A DNA stretch of 64,000 nt, taken from JAIVGV01 sp032229975 (GTDB lineage: Bacteria; Acidobacteriota; Blastocatellia; Pyrinomonadales; Pyrinomonadaceae). Each line of letters begins with the position of its first letter. Position 1 is the stretch's first letter. The stretch covers positions 70,181-134,180 of the forward strand of contig JAVXVG010000022.1 in assembly GCA_032229975.1 (NCBI GenBank), in the 5' to 3' direction. Shown here piece by piece: positions 1 to 8,761 of this stretch. The translations under genes and the position numbers were made by a program. The notes beneath the pieces are model-generated. The model saw only the letters and a program-made list of their open reading frames with translations. It did no database searches and was not told the DNA's origin.

Positions 1-584
1 CCAGCGAGTATAACGCTCTCTGCGTTCGCGCGCGTGACGCCGCCGATGGCGAAGATTGGAAACGACGCGAGCGCGCGTGCGACTTCGCGCAAGGCTTCGA
101 GACCGACGGGCGAGCCATAGGCGCGCTTCGAGGGCGTATCGAAGACGGGCCCGAAGACTGTGAAGTCCGCGCCGCCGTCGCGAGCCGCGCGCGCTTCGCC
201 GAGCGTGTGCGATGAGACGCCGATCAGAAAGTCTCGACCGAACGTGCGACGCACGACCGATGGCTCAAGTGAGCGCGTCGAAAGATGTACGCCGTCCGCG
301 CCTGCTGCGCGAGCAATGTCGGCGCGGTCGTTGATGAGGAGGCGCGTTTCGGTGTCGCTCGTGATCTCGGACGCGCGCACACAGAGTTCGTAGAGCACGC
401 GGGGTCGTAGAAGTTTTTCGCGGAGTTGGATGAGCGAGACGCGTGCTTGAGTGGCGGCGCGGACGAGCGCGAGGAGTCGCAGGAATTCGTCGCTCGCGCG
501 TGTCGTCTCCGGCGTCGTCTCGCCGGGGCTAATGAGGTAGGTCTGTGGCCCTTTAAGATCGAGAGGCATCGCGCGATGCGGCAT
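1..584 (-). CDS. thiE: Thiamine-phosphate synthase, 3' end outside window
   Basis: ThiE joins the pyrimidine and thiazole halves of thiamine in the cytoplasm. Reading the minus strand from ATG at 584 gives 194 residues that run off the left edge, so the C-terminus is missing. Recognisable family blocks are the substrate-binding stretch with IQLREK near residue 50, LLINDRADIA followed by GADGVHLS, and a late DFTVFGPVFDTPSK segment with SPVGLEALRE and a final FAIGGV, all typical of ThiE/TenI TIM barrels. An alternative ATG lies at 569 (start MPLDLKGPQ). The upstream gene on the same strand (553-882) overlaps this start, which suggests translational coupling. ThiE rather than TenI is preferred because the diphosphate-binding ND/D residues are present, but the C-terminal phosphate-binding loop cannot be checked here. 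Confidence 0.9.
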   Translation of the reverse strand, partial: MPHRAMPLDLKGPQTYLISPGETTPETTRASDEFLRLLALVRAATQARVSLIQLREKLLRPRVLYELCVRASEITSDTETRLLINDRADIARAAGADGVHLSTRSLEPSVVRRTFGRDFLIGVSSHTLGEARAARDGGADFTVFGPVFDTPSKRAYGSPVGLEALREVARALASFPIFAIGGVTRANAESVILA

Positions 585-882
585 TGTGCGCCGCCGCCGT
601 GCGACCGTTGAGCGCGCCGACGGTCTGACGAAAGTGAAGCAGCTCCCAGAAGGCCATGCCGAGATTGAGCAGGCCCAAGCCCGTCACCGCGCCGCGCACC
701 CAACCGGAAGCGACGGCGTGCTGGAGCGAAGCGAGGCCCATCTTCTGCGCCGCATAGACGAGGAAAAAATTGTCGCCCCAGTCGCTCAAGCCAAACGGAT
801 TCGTCCACGGCAGAAACGTCAGCACGATGCCCGCTTCGAGGCAGAGCACGATGTAGAAGATGACTGTGAGTCTGGCCGACAT
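553..882 (-). CDS. Small multi-pass membrane protein of unknown function
   Basis: This 109-residue protein starts at MSARLTVIF. Upstream in-frame codons lie inside a run of AATCGT words (TIYDLRFTT if translated) and are unlikely to be native. It has a hydrophobic first helix (about residues 5-27), a polar loop with LPWTNPFGLSDWGDNFF, then two weaker hydrophobic stretches (about 44-58 and 64-82) and a hydrophilic tail rich in Ala, Ser and Arg. I do not recognise a family. It overlaps the start of thiE on the same strand by about 30 bases, so the two are probably co-transcribed, but this says little about function. Confidence 0.65.
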   Translation of the reverse strand: MSARLTVIFYIVLCLEAGIVLTFLPWTNPFGLSDWGDNFFLVYAAQKMGLASLQHAVASGWVRGAVTGLGLLNLGMAFWELLHFRQTVGALNGRTAAAHNAASRDASRS

Positions 883-887
883 CGTCG

Positions 888-1061
888 TGAATCGTAAATC
901 GTAAATCGTGAATAGATCAAGACGCGAGACGCACGCACGCCGATCCATTCACGATTTCTTACTCAACGTCGGTCGCTCGCGATCGCCGAATCACCTTCCG
1001 ATCACGATTCACAATTCACGATTGACGAGTTCACGATTGACGATTCACGAGTTCACGACTT
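888..1061. repeat. Inverted word-repeat element, AATCGT/ACGATT type
   Basis: Left side 888-914 is built from tandem GAATCGTAAATCGT-like words. Right side 1000-1061 is built from the reverse-complement words ATTCACGATT, CACGATTGACG and TTCACGA. The element lies between the TPR gene (ends 1045, minus) and the membrane protein (starts 882, minus), so the right arm runs into the last codons of the TPR gene. It is AT-rich against a GC-rich background. The same AATCGT word family recurs at 14273-14336 and at 63960. Confidence 0.75.
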
Positions 1062-3666
1062 TCATCGATTGCAACTCGCGGAGTCGTCCGGCGACGCCGC
1101 GATATGAGACATCGACGCCGTAAACTTCTGAGAAGGTATCGATGGCCCGGTCGATGTCGCCCGCCTGCTCGTAAGCCGAGGCGAGATCGTAGCGCAGGGC
1201 CTGACTCTCGTCATCGGAGAGCGTGGGCAACGCGAGCGCGCGCTTGAACCAGATGACGGCGGCGCGCGGCATTCCCTTCTGCGCGAGACAATGGCCGAGC
1301 AGGTTGCAGCATTCGAGATAGCGCGACGTGCCGTCGGCAGGCCCGGTGAGATCAAAGGCCTTCTGGAACTGTTCGACCGCCTCATCCCACAGGCACATCT
1401 CTTTATAAGCAACGCCGAGGTTGTAGTGGGTCTCAAAATCTGAGTCGTTCGACGGCGCGGGCTCTCCCGCCTCGTCGTCGAGAAACTCGCCGAAGAACGA
1501 TGCGACTTGCGGATCGACGACGCGCGCGCTCGCAACAGGCCGCGACGTTTCAATCGCAACCTCTTCCACCGCCCCCTCCGCCGTCGCGATCTGTTCCGAT
1601 GCTGGCGCGATGAACTCGCGCGTGGGCTCTTCGGTGGAGACGACGAACGCCTGCACGTCGATGCGAAACTCCTCCGCGCTCCGCGCGCTGCGCTCCTCGT
1701 GCGAATACTCCACTCCGCCGAGATCGACGGACGACTCGCCGTGCTCATCCACCACATGAAACTCTTCCGCAACGCGCGCAGGCTCCGGCGCGTTCGACAT
1801 CGCACTCAGACGCTCGCGACGCGCGGCCGTCTCCGCGTTCGCGCCATACTGTCGCTCAAGCATATCGAGCGTGTCGCGCGCGATATCGGCGTAGCCCTGT
1901 TCGAGATAGAAATCGACGCTCTCAAGCTCTTGCCTGAGCATCGACCGCAAGCGGCCTTCGTCCGCGCGCGGAGCAGTGGCCGGTGCGACTACATCAGCCG
2001 CGAATGAATCGACCTGCGGAGCGGGCTCGTCGAAGCCGTTGCGCTCAAGGGCGAAGTCGAAGGCGACGGGTGCTGCGGCGGTGGCGGGCGCGTCCGCGCT
2101 TTGAAACTCCGCGTTGAGATCAGCGAAGGAGGCGGATGGATCGAAGCTGGTGTTGACGCGCTCGCCTGCATCGCCGTCAAGCTCGCGCGCCTCGCCCTCC
2201 GTCACGGAGTTCCACTCGAACTCAACCGGCCGCGCGTGCGTGGCCGGATCAAACGGCGTCACGTCGTCATGCGAAGGTGAAACGACATCGAAAGCCGTCG
2301 CGTCTCGTTGAACCTCTGCCAAACTCTCGAACGCTGCGGACTCGAAAGACGACGCGCCGCGAGCAGTCGCGCCGAAGTGTGCGTCGCCTGCGGCGAAGGT
2401 ATTCGCTTCGATGGCGACGGGCTGCGCGGAATGTGCGAAGCGTTGACTCGCTTCGTCGCGCGAGTCGTTGCGCGAGTCGGCGCGAGCGACTTCCGCGTTT
2501 GAGTCGCCGAGATGCGCGAGTCGTTCGTGATAGCTCTGATCAAACGGCACGAGACGGACGAGGTGTTCGAGTGCGCGCCGCTCTTCGTCGGTCTGCGCGT
2601 GTCGGCGCGCGGCGTCGGCGAGTTGTTCGAGCGCGACGCGTTGTCCTTCGTCGTCGCGCTGCCAAGTGCGTATGCGCAGGACGAGCTTGAGAGCTTCGAT
2701 CTGTTCGGGGTCGCGGGCGAGCGCATCTTTGAGCAGTTCGAGCACGACGCGCTCCTGCTTGCCCGTGAGCGCGGGCTCGACTGCGCGTGTGAGCACGCGC
2801 ACGCCGTCCGCGACAGACGACTGCTTGAGATAGAGTCGCGCGACCTCGAACCACAGAGGATAGTTGGTGTGCTCTGCCTTGACGAGCGCATCGGTGGCCC
2901 GCTCTGCGGCGGCGGCGTCTTCAGCTTCGACGTAGGTGCGGGCCAGCATCGCGCGCAGCTCAAGATCGTTCGGCGCTTTCTCGACGGCTTGCTCGATCAC
3001 GCGCGCTGCGTCCGCGACCGCGCCGACCGCCGAGCTTGCGGACACGAGCCCGTGCAATACTGCATGACTTGAAGGGGCCAGCTTATGCGCGTGCTTGTAT
3101 GCATCGAGCGCGCCCTGCGACTTGCCAGCCGCGAGGAGCAGATGGCCCGCCTCGGAGTAAGCGTCAGCCGCTTGCTGATTCATCCCCTCGCGCGTGTAGC
3201 CTTCGGCGAGGCGCGCGCGGATATCAACATTCTTCGGATCGAGATCGGCGATGCGTCGCAATGCTTCGAGCGATTCGACGGCGCGACCGGCCCGCGTCGC
3301 CGCGTCGGCGATCAACAGATACTGCGCCCGCGCCTCGACGTAGAGCCCCTGCTGCTCGTAGAGTCGCGCGAGGTGCTGCGTCACGCCCGGCGCTTCGGGC
3401 GCGAGGCGCGAGATTTTTTTGTACATCGCGATGGCTTTGAGTGCGAAGCCCTGTTCGCGATAATGATCGGCGACGCGGAGGAAGTAACCGATCGCTTCCT
3501 TCTCGTTCTTCGTGCGCGCGTAGAGATCGCCGAGCGTGTTGAGCGCGGCGAAGTCCGCCGGGTCGCGCTCGACGATCTTGCGATACTCCTGTATGGCGGA
3601 CGGAATCTTCCCCTGCGAGAGAAACTTCTCCGCCGCGTTGAGAGCTTTAGTCTTGTCGAATCCCAT
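1045..3666 (-). CDS. Large tetratricopeptide-repeat protein
   Basis: This is an 873-residue soluble protein with no signal peptide. The N-terminal half (about 1-385) is a run of TPR units, for example AEKFLSQGKIPSAIQEYRKI and LGDLYARTKNEKEAIGYF, with regular A-L-Y spacing. Residues about 390-720 are a low-complexity acidic and Ala-rich linker with little predicted fold, containing one helical block (RSMLRQELESVDFYLEQGY). The C-terminus (about 735-865) returns to TPR units (THYNLGVAYKEMCLWDEAVEQFQ, CLAQKGMPRAAVIWFKRA, YDLASAYEQAGDIDRAI). Such proteins are scaffolds; in gliding Deltaproteobacteria and Acidobacteriota similar TPR-linker-TPR proteins occur near motility or pilus genes, but none is present here. 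No ribosome-binding site is obvious upstream of the ATG. Confidence 0.85.
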   Translation of the reverse strand: MGFDKTKALNAAEKFLSQGKIPSAIQEYRKIVERDPADFAALNTLGDLYARTKNEKEAIGYFLRVADHYREQGFALKAIAMYKKISRLAPEAPGVTQHLARLYEQQGLYVEARAQYLLIADAATRAGRAVESLEALRRIADLDPKNVDIRARLAEGYTREGMNQQAADAYSEAGHLLLAAGKSQGALDAYKHAHKLAPSSHAVLHGLVSASSAVGAVADAARVIEQAVEKAPNDLELRAMLARTYVEAEDAAAAERATDALVKAEHTNYPLWFEVARLYLKQSSVADGVRVLTRAVEPALTGKQERVVLELLKDALARDPEQIEALKLVLRIRTWQRDDEGQRVALEQLADAARRHAQTDEERRALEHLVRLVPFDQSYHERLAHLGDSNAEVARADSRNDSRDEASQRFAHSAQPVAIEANTFAAGDAHFGATARGASSFESAAFESLAEVQRDATAFDVVSPSHDDVTPFDPATHARPVEFEWNSVTEGEARELDGDAGERVNTSFDPSASFADLNAEFQSADAPATAAAPVAFDFALERNGFDEPAPQVDSFAADVVAPATAPRADEGRLRSMLRQELESVDFYLEQGYADIARDTLDMLERQYGANAETAARRERLSAMSNAPEPARVAEEFHVVDEHGESSVDLGGVEYSHEERSARSAEEFRIDVQAFVVSTEEPTREFIAPASEQIATAEGAVEEVAIETSRPVASARVVDPQVASFFGEFLDDEAGEPAPSNDSDFETHYNLGVAYKEMCLWDEAVEQFQKAFDLTGPADGTSRYLECCNLLGHCLAQKGMPRAAVIWFKRALALPTLSDDESQALRYDLASAYEQAGDIDRAIDTFSEVYGVDVSYRGVAGRLRELQSMKVVNS

Positions 3667-3939
3667 CGGGAACTTGGCGCGTTCGATCTGCGTGTCGGCT
3701 TGATGTTTCGGGGCGGGAGGTTTTGCCCGTAGAGTGTGGGGCGCGGCGGCGTCTCGCGACTTGCGCGCCCTGCTCTAACCGCACTCAACAGGGCGGGCAT
3801 TTCCACACTAACACTCGCCACGGACGGGTGTCAACAAGTTCATTTTGAAGCGGTAAGCCGCGATTTCCACGCCGTTTTCGTCGCCCGCGCAGACTCTTGA
3901 GGGCCACCTTTCGACGCCGCGCCGAGGCTACTTGAATCG
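3667..3939. other. Divergent intergenic region
   Basis: This 273-base spacer lies between the divergently transcribed TPR and O-antigen-ligase-like genes. It must hold two promoters. I see no convincing sigma70 pair, no strong hairpin and no small open reading frame with a ribosome-binding site. Confidence 0.4.
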
Positions 3940-5469
3940 ATGCCCGACATGAACGCGCACGACGCGCGCAACTCGACAAACGATCCGGCCGCGCGGACGC
4001 AAAAGCTCGCACGACTCACGCATGCCGTCGCGCTCGCGGGCCTCTTCCTCTATTGCTTCTCCGCACCGGCCTCAATCGCCGTCGCATGGATCGGCATCAG
4101 CATCGCCGCGACGGGTTGGATCGCTCGCTCGCTCGTCACGCGCCGCACGAGCCTCACGCGCCTCGGCGTCGGACTCCCGCTCTGGCTCTTCTTCGCGTGG
4201 ACTGTCCTCTCATGCGCGCTCTCCACGGAGCCGCGCATCAGCCTCGCGAAGATTCCTTCCGCGCTCGCCTTGCTCGTCGCCTATCTCGTCGCCGCCACTT
4301 TGCGCACGCGGCGCGAGGCTGTCGGGCTCGCCTGCGTGCTCATCTGCGGCGCGTCGGCGGCGACGCTCTGGGGCATCACTGAGCTGGCCCTCGGGCGCGG
4401 CATCGTCATTGAAAGGATCGACGAGGCAAGCCCCTTGCGCGAGTCGCCCGGATTGCAAACAGGCGACTGCGTGTGGCGCGTCAACGAACATCGCATCACC
4501 TCGGTCGCGGAGATCGATGAAGCGATCCGTCGCGCGCCCACGGGATCGCAGCTCAAGCTCAGCATCATCTCGCACGGCGAGCACGTTGAGCGCGCGGGCG
4601 CAATCGTAACGGACGAGTGGAAGGCCCGGCCCTCCCCATCCGGCCTCAGCGGCACACGCTCGACGCATCGCTTCCGCGCTTCGGGCTGGACGCGCCATTA
4701 CGAGACCTTCGCGGAGACCGTGCAGATCGCGGCGCAGCTCGCGCTCGGCTTCGCGCTCGCGCACGTCGTTCGTCGCGCGCATCGTCGTCGCGCGATCATC
4801 TTCGCCGCCGCGTTCGCACTGCTCGCCTGCGGCGTTGCGCTCACGGCGATGCGTACTTCAACCATCGCGCTTGCCTTCGGCGCGCTCGTCATCGCATGGC
4901 GCGCGGCCGGTGCGGCGCATGAGCAACGCGCGGCGCGACGCGCGCGACTCGCAATCGTCTGCGCGGTCGTCGCACTGCTCGCCTTCGCCGCGCTCGCCGT
5001 CAAACGCACGCGCGACGCGGGCGCGCTTGAGTTGCAAGACCCAAGCTCGCGTCTGCGCGTTGAGGTGGCCCGCGTCTATCTGCGTCGCATCCCGATGCAT
5101 CCAATCTTCGGCCATGGCATGGACGCGCTGCACCTGCACTGGACGCAGTGGGGCTTCCCCGGAAGCGATATGCTCCACGCCCACTCGACGCCGTTGCAAC
5201 TGGCCTTCGACCGTGGAGTCCCCGCCGCCGCACTCTGGCTCTGGCTCGTCGTTGCCTTCTGGCTCAACGCAACACGCACGGAAAAAATCTTTCGCGAAGC
5301 GGACAATGCAGCCACGCACGGCCTACTGCTCGGAGCTTGCGGCGCGCTCGCCGGCTTCTTTCTTAGTTCACTCGTCAACTACAACTTCGGCGATGCAGAG
5401 GTGGCCCTCCTCATCTGGTGGCTGCTCGGAACAGTTGCGCGCGTTGGCGCGGAGGTGCAGACAAACTAA
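3940..5469 (+). CDS. O-antigen ligase-like (Wzy_C) membrane protein with inserted PDZ-like segment
   Basis: This 509-residue protein has about ten hydrophobic segments. The C-terminal half carries the Wzy_C/O-antigen ligase pattern: multiple helices, then a periplasmic loop with SSRLRVEVARVYLRRIPMHPIFGHGMD and a DMLHAHSTPLQLAFDRGVPAA block resembling the conserved H-N/S loop of polysaccharide ligases. Such proteins transfer or polymerise undecaprenyl-linked glycans at the periplasmic face of the inner membrane. Between helices, about residues 160-220, sits an extra domain with LQTGDCVWRVNEHRITS followed by EIDEAIR and GSQLKLSI, which reads like a PDZ fold. The start is ATG 3940; ATG 3949 is an alternative. 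No glycosyltransferase genes lie next to it, so the substrate is unknown. Confidence 0.75.
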   Translation: MPDMNAHDARNSTNDPAARTQKLARLTHAVALAGLFLYCFSAPASIAVAWIGISIAATGWIARSLVTRRTSLTRLGVGLPLWLFFAWTVLSCALSTEPRISLAKIPSALALLVAYLVAATLRTRREAVGLACVLICGASAATLWGITELALGRGIVIERIDEASPLRESPGLQTGDCVWRVNEHRITSVAEIDEAIRRAPTGSQLKLSIISHGEHVERAGAIVTDEWKARPSPSGLSGTRSTHRFRASGWTRHYETFAETVQIAAQLALGFALAHVVRRAHRRRAIIFAAAFALLACGVALTAMRTSTIALAFGALVIAWRAAGAAHEQRAARRARLAIVCAVVALLAFAALAVKRTRDAGALELQDPSSRLRVEVARVYLRRIPMHPIFGHGMDALHLHWTQWGFPGSDMLHAHSTPLQLAFDRGVPAAALWLWLVVAFWLNATRTEKIFREADNAATHGLLLGACGALAGFFLSSLVNYNFGDAEVALLIWWLLGTVARVGAEVQTN

Positions 5470-5535
5470 TAGCGAGCAAGGCGACACGACGCGCGACTTT
5501 GATCAGGCGCGGCTGTCGCTCAGTCGCACTTGATT

Positions 5536-5563
5536 TTGCATTCAGTCCGAGGTGCGTTATATT
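5536..5563 (+). promoter_or_regulatory. Candidate sigma70 promoter for the Pit operon
   Basis: TTGCAT at 5536-5541 and TATATT at 5558-5563 are separated by 16 bases, about 44 bases before the ATG at 5607. No PhoB-type box is visible beside it. Confidence 0.4.
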
Positions 5564-5606
5564 GCGTGCTCTCTTATATAGCCGGTAAGAAGGGCGGGCG
5601 ATTTTC

Positions 5607-6230
5607 ATGGGGCGTTTCAGTCTGCTCCCGCGCGAGGATCAGTACTTCTCTCACTTCTCGCAGATGACTTCCTATATCTACGACGCGGCGAACCTGCTCG
5701 TCGAGATGCTCGGCAAGGACGGCAACGATCTCTCTTCTTACGTCCAGCAGATCAAGTCCATCGAGCACGCCTGCGACAACCTGACGCACACCGTCTCGAC
5801 CTCGCTCAACAAAACCTTCATCACGCCCTTCGACCGCGAGGACATCTACACGCTCTCCGGCGCGCTCGACGACATTGTCGATCTCATCGACGATGCGGCC
5901 CGCGCCGTCGTCATGTACGACGTGAAGGGCATGACGCAGCATGCGCGCAACTTCGCCAAAGTCATTCAAGGGATGTCGGTGCAGCTCCACGAGATCGTCA
6001 AGACGCTCTCGAAGCCGACGAACATCACGGCGCGCTTGGTCGAACTGCATCGCCTTGAGAACGAAGGCGACGACATCTATCACACGGCCATCGCCGAGCT
6101 ATTCCGCAGTCAGACCGATCCACTCACCGTCTTCAAGTGGAAAGAGATTTACGAAAAACTCGAAGCCGCCATCGACCGCTGCGAAAACGTCGCCAACATC
6201 ATCGAGAGCGTGATCATTAAACATACATAA
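5607..6230 (+). CDS. Pit accessory protein, DUF47/PhoU-like
   Basis: This 207-residue all-helical protein belongs to the DUF47 (TIGR00153, Pit accessory) family, distant relatives of PhoU. The E-x-x-x-D metal-binding style motifs are visible in KSIEHACDNLTH (about residue 50), DDIVDLIDDAAR (about 90) and EAAIDRCENVANIIE near the C-terminus. It lies 85 bases upstream of the Pit phosphate transporter on the same strand, the usual arrangement, and probably modulates the low-affinity phosphate permease. Length matches the family. Confidence 0.92.
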   Translation: MGRFSLLPREDQYFSHFSQMTSYIYDAANLLVEMLGKDGNDLSSYVQQIKSIEHACDNLTHTVSTSLNKTFITPFDREDIYTLSGALDDIVDLIDDAARAVVMYDVKGMTQHARNFAKVIQGMSVQLHEIVKTLSKPTNITARLVELHRLENEGDDIYHTAIAELFRSQTDPLTVFKWKEIYEKLEAAIDRCENVANIIESVIIKHT

Positions 6231-6315
6231 GCATTCAGCATTCAGCCGTCAGCCAAACAAAAGAGGTTGGTTTGTTTACTGAATCTGCTGAATGCTGAAT
6301 GCTGAATGCTGAATT
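6231..6315. repeat. Inverted word-repeat element, GCTGAAT type
   Basis: The entire spacer between the two Pit operon genes is one element. Left arm 6231-6246 has two GCATTCA words; right arm 6287-6314 has four GCTGAAT words, their reverse complement. The centre carries its own AAACAAA/TTTGTTT pairing. The last word ends directly before the transporter ATG, so no ordinary ribosome-binding site precedes that gene. Confidence 0.8.
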
Positions 6316-7353
6316 ATGACTGCCAGCTTCATCTTCGTCCTCTGCCTCATCGCGCTCGCGCTCGTCTTCGACTACATCAACGGCTTCCACGATGCGGCCA
6401 ACTCCATCGCCACGGTCGTCTCGACGCGCGTGCTCTCGCCGGGCATCGCCGTTTTGTGGGCGGCCTTCTTCAACTTCGTCGCCTTCGCGGTCTTCGGCAC
6501 GCGCGTGGCGAAGGCGATTGGTGACGGCGTCAGGATGGACTTGATCGCGCAAGAGTGGCGACTCTACGTGCTGCTCGCTGCGCTGCTCGGCGCGATCATC
6601 TGGAACTTGATCACGTGGTGGCTCGGGCTGCCCACGTCGAGTTCGCACGCGCTTCTCGGTGGCTACGCGGGCGCAGGCATCGCGGCTTACGGCGGCTTTC
6701 ACGGACTGCTCAAGACAGACGTGTGGATGCGCACGATCAAGTTCATCGTGCTCTCGCCGCTCATCGGCGCGGTGCTCGGCTTCGCGATGATGGTGGCCGT
6801 GAGTTGGATATTTCGTCGCTGGTCGCCGCACCGCGTCGATAGATTCTTCCGGCGCGGCCAGTTGCTCTCCGCCGCCGCCTTCTCGCTCGGTCACGGCGGC
6901 AACGACGCGCAGAAGACGATGGGCATCATGACGGCGGTGCTCGCCGCCGGTGGCATCCTCTCCTATGGCCCCAATGGCACGCTGCCTTCGATCCCGATCT
7001 GGGTCGTGCTCGCGGCGCACGCGGCCATCGCGCTCGGCACACTTTCGGGCGGCTGGCGCATCGTCCGCACGATGGGCACGAAGATCACGAAACTTAAACC
7101 TGTGGGCGGCTTCTGCGCCGAGACTGGCGCGGCTCTCACGCTCGCCTACGTCACGCTCACCGGCACACCCGTCTCGACGACGCACACGATCACGGGGGCC
7201 ATCGTCGGCGTCGGCGCGACGCGCAGGCTCTCCGCCGTCAAGTGGGGCATCGCGGGCCGCATCGTCTGGGCGTGGATTTTGACGATCCCTATCGCCGCCA
7301 CCATCTCCGCGCTCTCATTCCTCCTCATCCGCCTGATCGTGAGTTCCATCTGA
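6316..7353 (+). CDS. pit: Low-affinity inorganic phosphate transporter, PiT family
   Basis: This is a 345-residue PiT (PHO-4) permease. The duplicated signature is present: N-terminal FDYINGFHDAANSIATVVSTR (here split by one mismatch from consensus) and internal SLGHGGNDAQKTMGIM, each followed by substrate-lining helices with LPTSSSHALLGG and TPVSTTHTITGAIVG. These couple phosphate to a proton or cation across the inner membrane. It follows the DUF47 accessory gene and precedes the phosphoesterase by 6 bases, suggesting one transcript. Start is ATG 6316, immediately after a repeat element. Confidence 0.95.
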   Translation: MTASFIFVLCLIALALVFDYINGFHDAANSIATVVSTRVLSPGIAVLWAAFFNFVAFAVFGTRVAKAIGDGVRMDLIAQEWRLYVLLAALLGAIIWNLITWWLGLPTSSSHALLGGYAGAGIAAYGGFHGLLKTDVWMRTIKFIVLSPLIGAVLGFAMMVAVSWIFRRWSPHRVDRFFRRGQLLSAAAFSLGHGGNDAQKTMGIMTAVLAAGGILSYGPNGTLPSIPIWVVLAAHAAIALGTLSGGWRIVRTMGTKITKLKPVGGFCAETGAALTLAYVTLTGTPVSTTHTITGAIVGVGATRRLSAVKWGIAGRIVWAWILTIPIAATISALSFLLIRLIVSSI

Positions 7354-7359
7354 AGACGC

Positions 7360-8013
7360 ATGACGCGACGCACCATCGTCGTCGGTGACATACACGGCTG
7401 CTACGACGAGCTGCGCGCACTGCTCGACCGCGTTGCGCTCGCAACTGACGACCGCGTTGTTTCGGTTGGCGATCTCATCGTCAAGGGCGAGAAGAATCGC
7501 GAGGTGCTCGATCTCTTCATCGCGGACGCGCGCTTCTCCGCCGTCATCGGCAATCACGAACGCGCCATGCTGCGCCACTGGCTGCGCGTGCAGAAGACGC
7601 ACAAGAAGGCCCACAAGCGCGCGCGCAAGGAACTCAAGCCCGAACGCGAGAGATACCTCGCCTACCTCACCTTGCTCCCATCCATGATCGATCTCGGCAC
7701 GCACCTCGTCGTCCACGCGGGCGTCCGGCCCAACGTCCCGCTCTGCGAACAGTCAATCGAAGATTTGACGGAACTGCGCACGCTCGGCACGAAGCGCACG
7801 AGCCGCGAAGGTGTGCCGTGGTATGAAGTCTATGACGGAAGACAGACAGTCCTCTTCGGTCACTGGCCCTCCAACGAGCCCAGACGGGGCACGCGCGCTC
7901 TAGGGTTAGACACGGGCTGCGTCTATGGCTACCGCCTGACCGCCTACGTCGTCGAAACGGACGAACTCTTCAGCGTCCCCGCGCGTCGCGCATACGATTC
8001 TTCGCGGCGTTGA
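7360..8013 (+). CDS. Calcineurin-like metallophosphoesterase (PPP/ApaH-like)
   Basis: This 217-residue cytoplasmic protein shows the PPP-family metal motifs in order: GDIHGCYDEL at residue 9, GDLIVKGEKN at about 42 and GNHE at about 65, then HAGVRP and GHWPS as the later histidine motifs. The family hydrolyses phosphoprotein, dinucleoside polyphosphate or related esters with a dinuclear metal centre. The second motif has GDLIVKG rather than the common GDLVDRG. It starts 6 bases after the Pit gene, which fits phosphate metabolism, but the substrate cannot be told from sequence. Confidence 0.85.
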   Translation: MTRRTIVVGDIHGCYDELRALLDRVALATDDRVVSVGDLIVKGEKNREVLDLFIADARFSAVIGNHERAMLRHWLRVQKTHKKAHKRARKELKPERERYLAYLTLLPSMIDLGTHLVVHAGVRPNVPLCEQSIEDLTELRTLGTKRTSREGVPWYEVYDGRQTVLFGHWPSNEPRRGTRALGLDTGCVYGYRLTAYVVETDELFSVPARRAYDSSRR

Positions 8014-8121
8014 TCCCTCCCGGTGTAATTCTCCGCGTTTATGTGTGAGTGCCCGAATGAGAAGTTTGACGGGCGAGGTCAGGCTGGTAAACGCCTCGCG
8101 GAGGAAGAGGAGGAAGAGATC

Positions 8122-8607
8122 ATGATTCATCACATTTCAATAGCAGCAAAAGACCCGCAACGTGTCGCGCGCGTTATCGCAGAGTTGTGGCAGACCGAGG
8201 CATTGCCGTTCCCGCCCGTGCCCGGCGCATTCATCGTCATCGCCGACGACGAACACGGGACGGCCATCGAGGTCTCGCCGTTGGGGACAGAACTCGTGCC
8301 CGGCATGAGCGACGAGGAGGAAGCGCAGCCGACGTTGAACGATAGCGCGTCACCGTTCACGGCGACGCACGCCGCGCTCTCCGTGCCGTTGAGCGCGGAG
8401 CGAGTCAAAGAGATCGCCGCGCGCGAGGGCTGGCGCACGGGGACGTTCGAGCGCGGAGGCGTCTTCGATGTCATCGAGTTCTGGGTCGAAGATCGTCTGT
8501 TGCTCGAACTTCTGTCGCCCGACATGGTGCAGCGTTACCTCGACTTCTTGACGACGCGCAACTTTGCCGAGTTGCTTGGTCGTATGCGCGAGCGCGTCGC
8601 GGCGTAA
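8122..8607 (+). CDS. VOC/glyoxalase-like hypothetical protein
   Basis: I chose ATG 8122 (MIHHISIAAKDP) because a purine-rich GAGGAAGAGG stretch lies just upstream and the protein fold begins there; a longer reading from 8041 would translate that stretch as a Glu run. The 161-residue product begins with an HHISIAAKD strand-helix like vicinal-oxygen-chelate proteins and has FIVIADDEHGTAIEV and VIEFWVEDRLLLELL strands. The metal-ligand pattern of true glyoxalases is not clear. A rho-independent terminator follows, so it closes the preceding transcript. Confidence 0.7.
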   Translation: MIHHISIAAKDPQRVARVIAELWQTEALPFPPVPGAFIVIADDEHGTAIEVSPLGTELVPGMSDEEEAQPTLNDSASPFTATHAALSVPLSAERVKEIAAREGWRTGTFERGGVFDVIEFWVEDRLLLELLSPDMVQRYLDFLTTRNFAELLGRMRERVAA

Positions 8608-8620
8608 GACGCAGCTAAGA

Positions 8621-8660
8621 CGAAGGGCGAGGCTTCAACGTCTCGCCCTTCGCAATTTTT
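8621..8660 (+). terminator. Rho-independent terminator
   Basis: An 11-bp perfect stem (8621-8631 with 8642-8652, arm CGAAGGGCGAG) has a 10-base loop and is followed by CAATTTTT. It sits 13 bases after the stop codon of the VOC-like gene. Confidence 0.85.
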
Positions 8661-8670
8661 AACTTCCATA

Positions 8671-8699
8671 CGCGCCGTCTCGAACATCGAGACGGCGCG
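8671..8699. other. Perfect 13-bp hairpin with 3-base loop
   Basis: Arms 8671-8683 and 8687-8699 (CGCGCCGTCTCGA and its complement) are perfect with loop ACA. No T run follows, so it is not a classical terminator. It lies between a real terminator and the pstS promoter region; it could be an operator, an mRNA-stability hairpin or a boundary element. Confidence 0.6.
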
Positions 8700-8761
8700 C
8701 ACTCGTTTCCATCGCCACGCCTTTAGCTCCGGCCCGCGCCGCTAAATTCTCACGCCCGCAG

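Noticed and set aside
888..1061. Word repeats as CRISPR arrays or transposon ends
   Set aside because: There are no constant repeat-spacer units, no cas genes, no transposase and no target-site duplications that I could see; words differ between loci.
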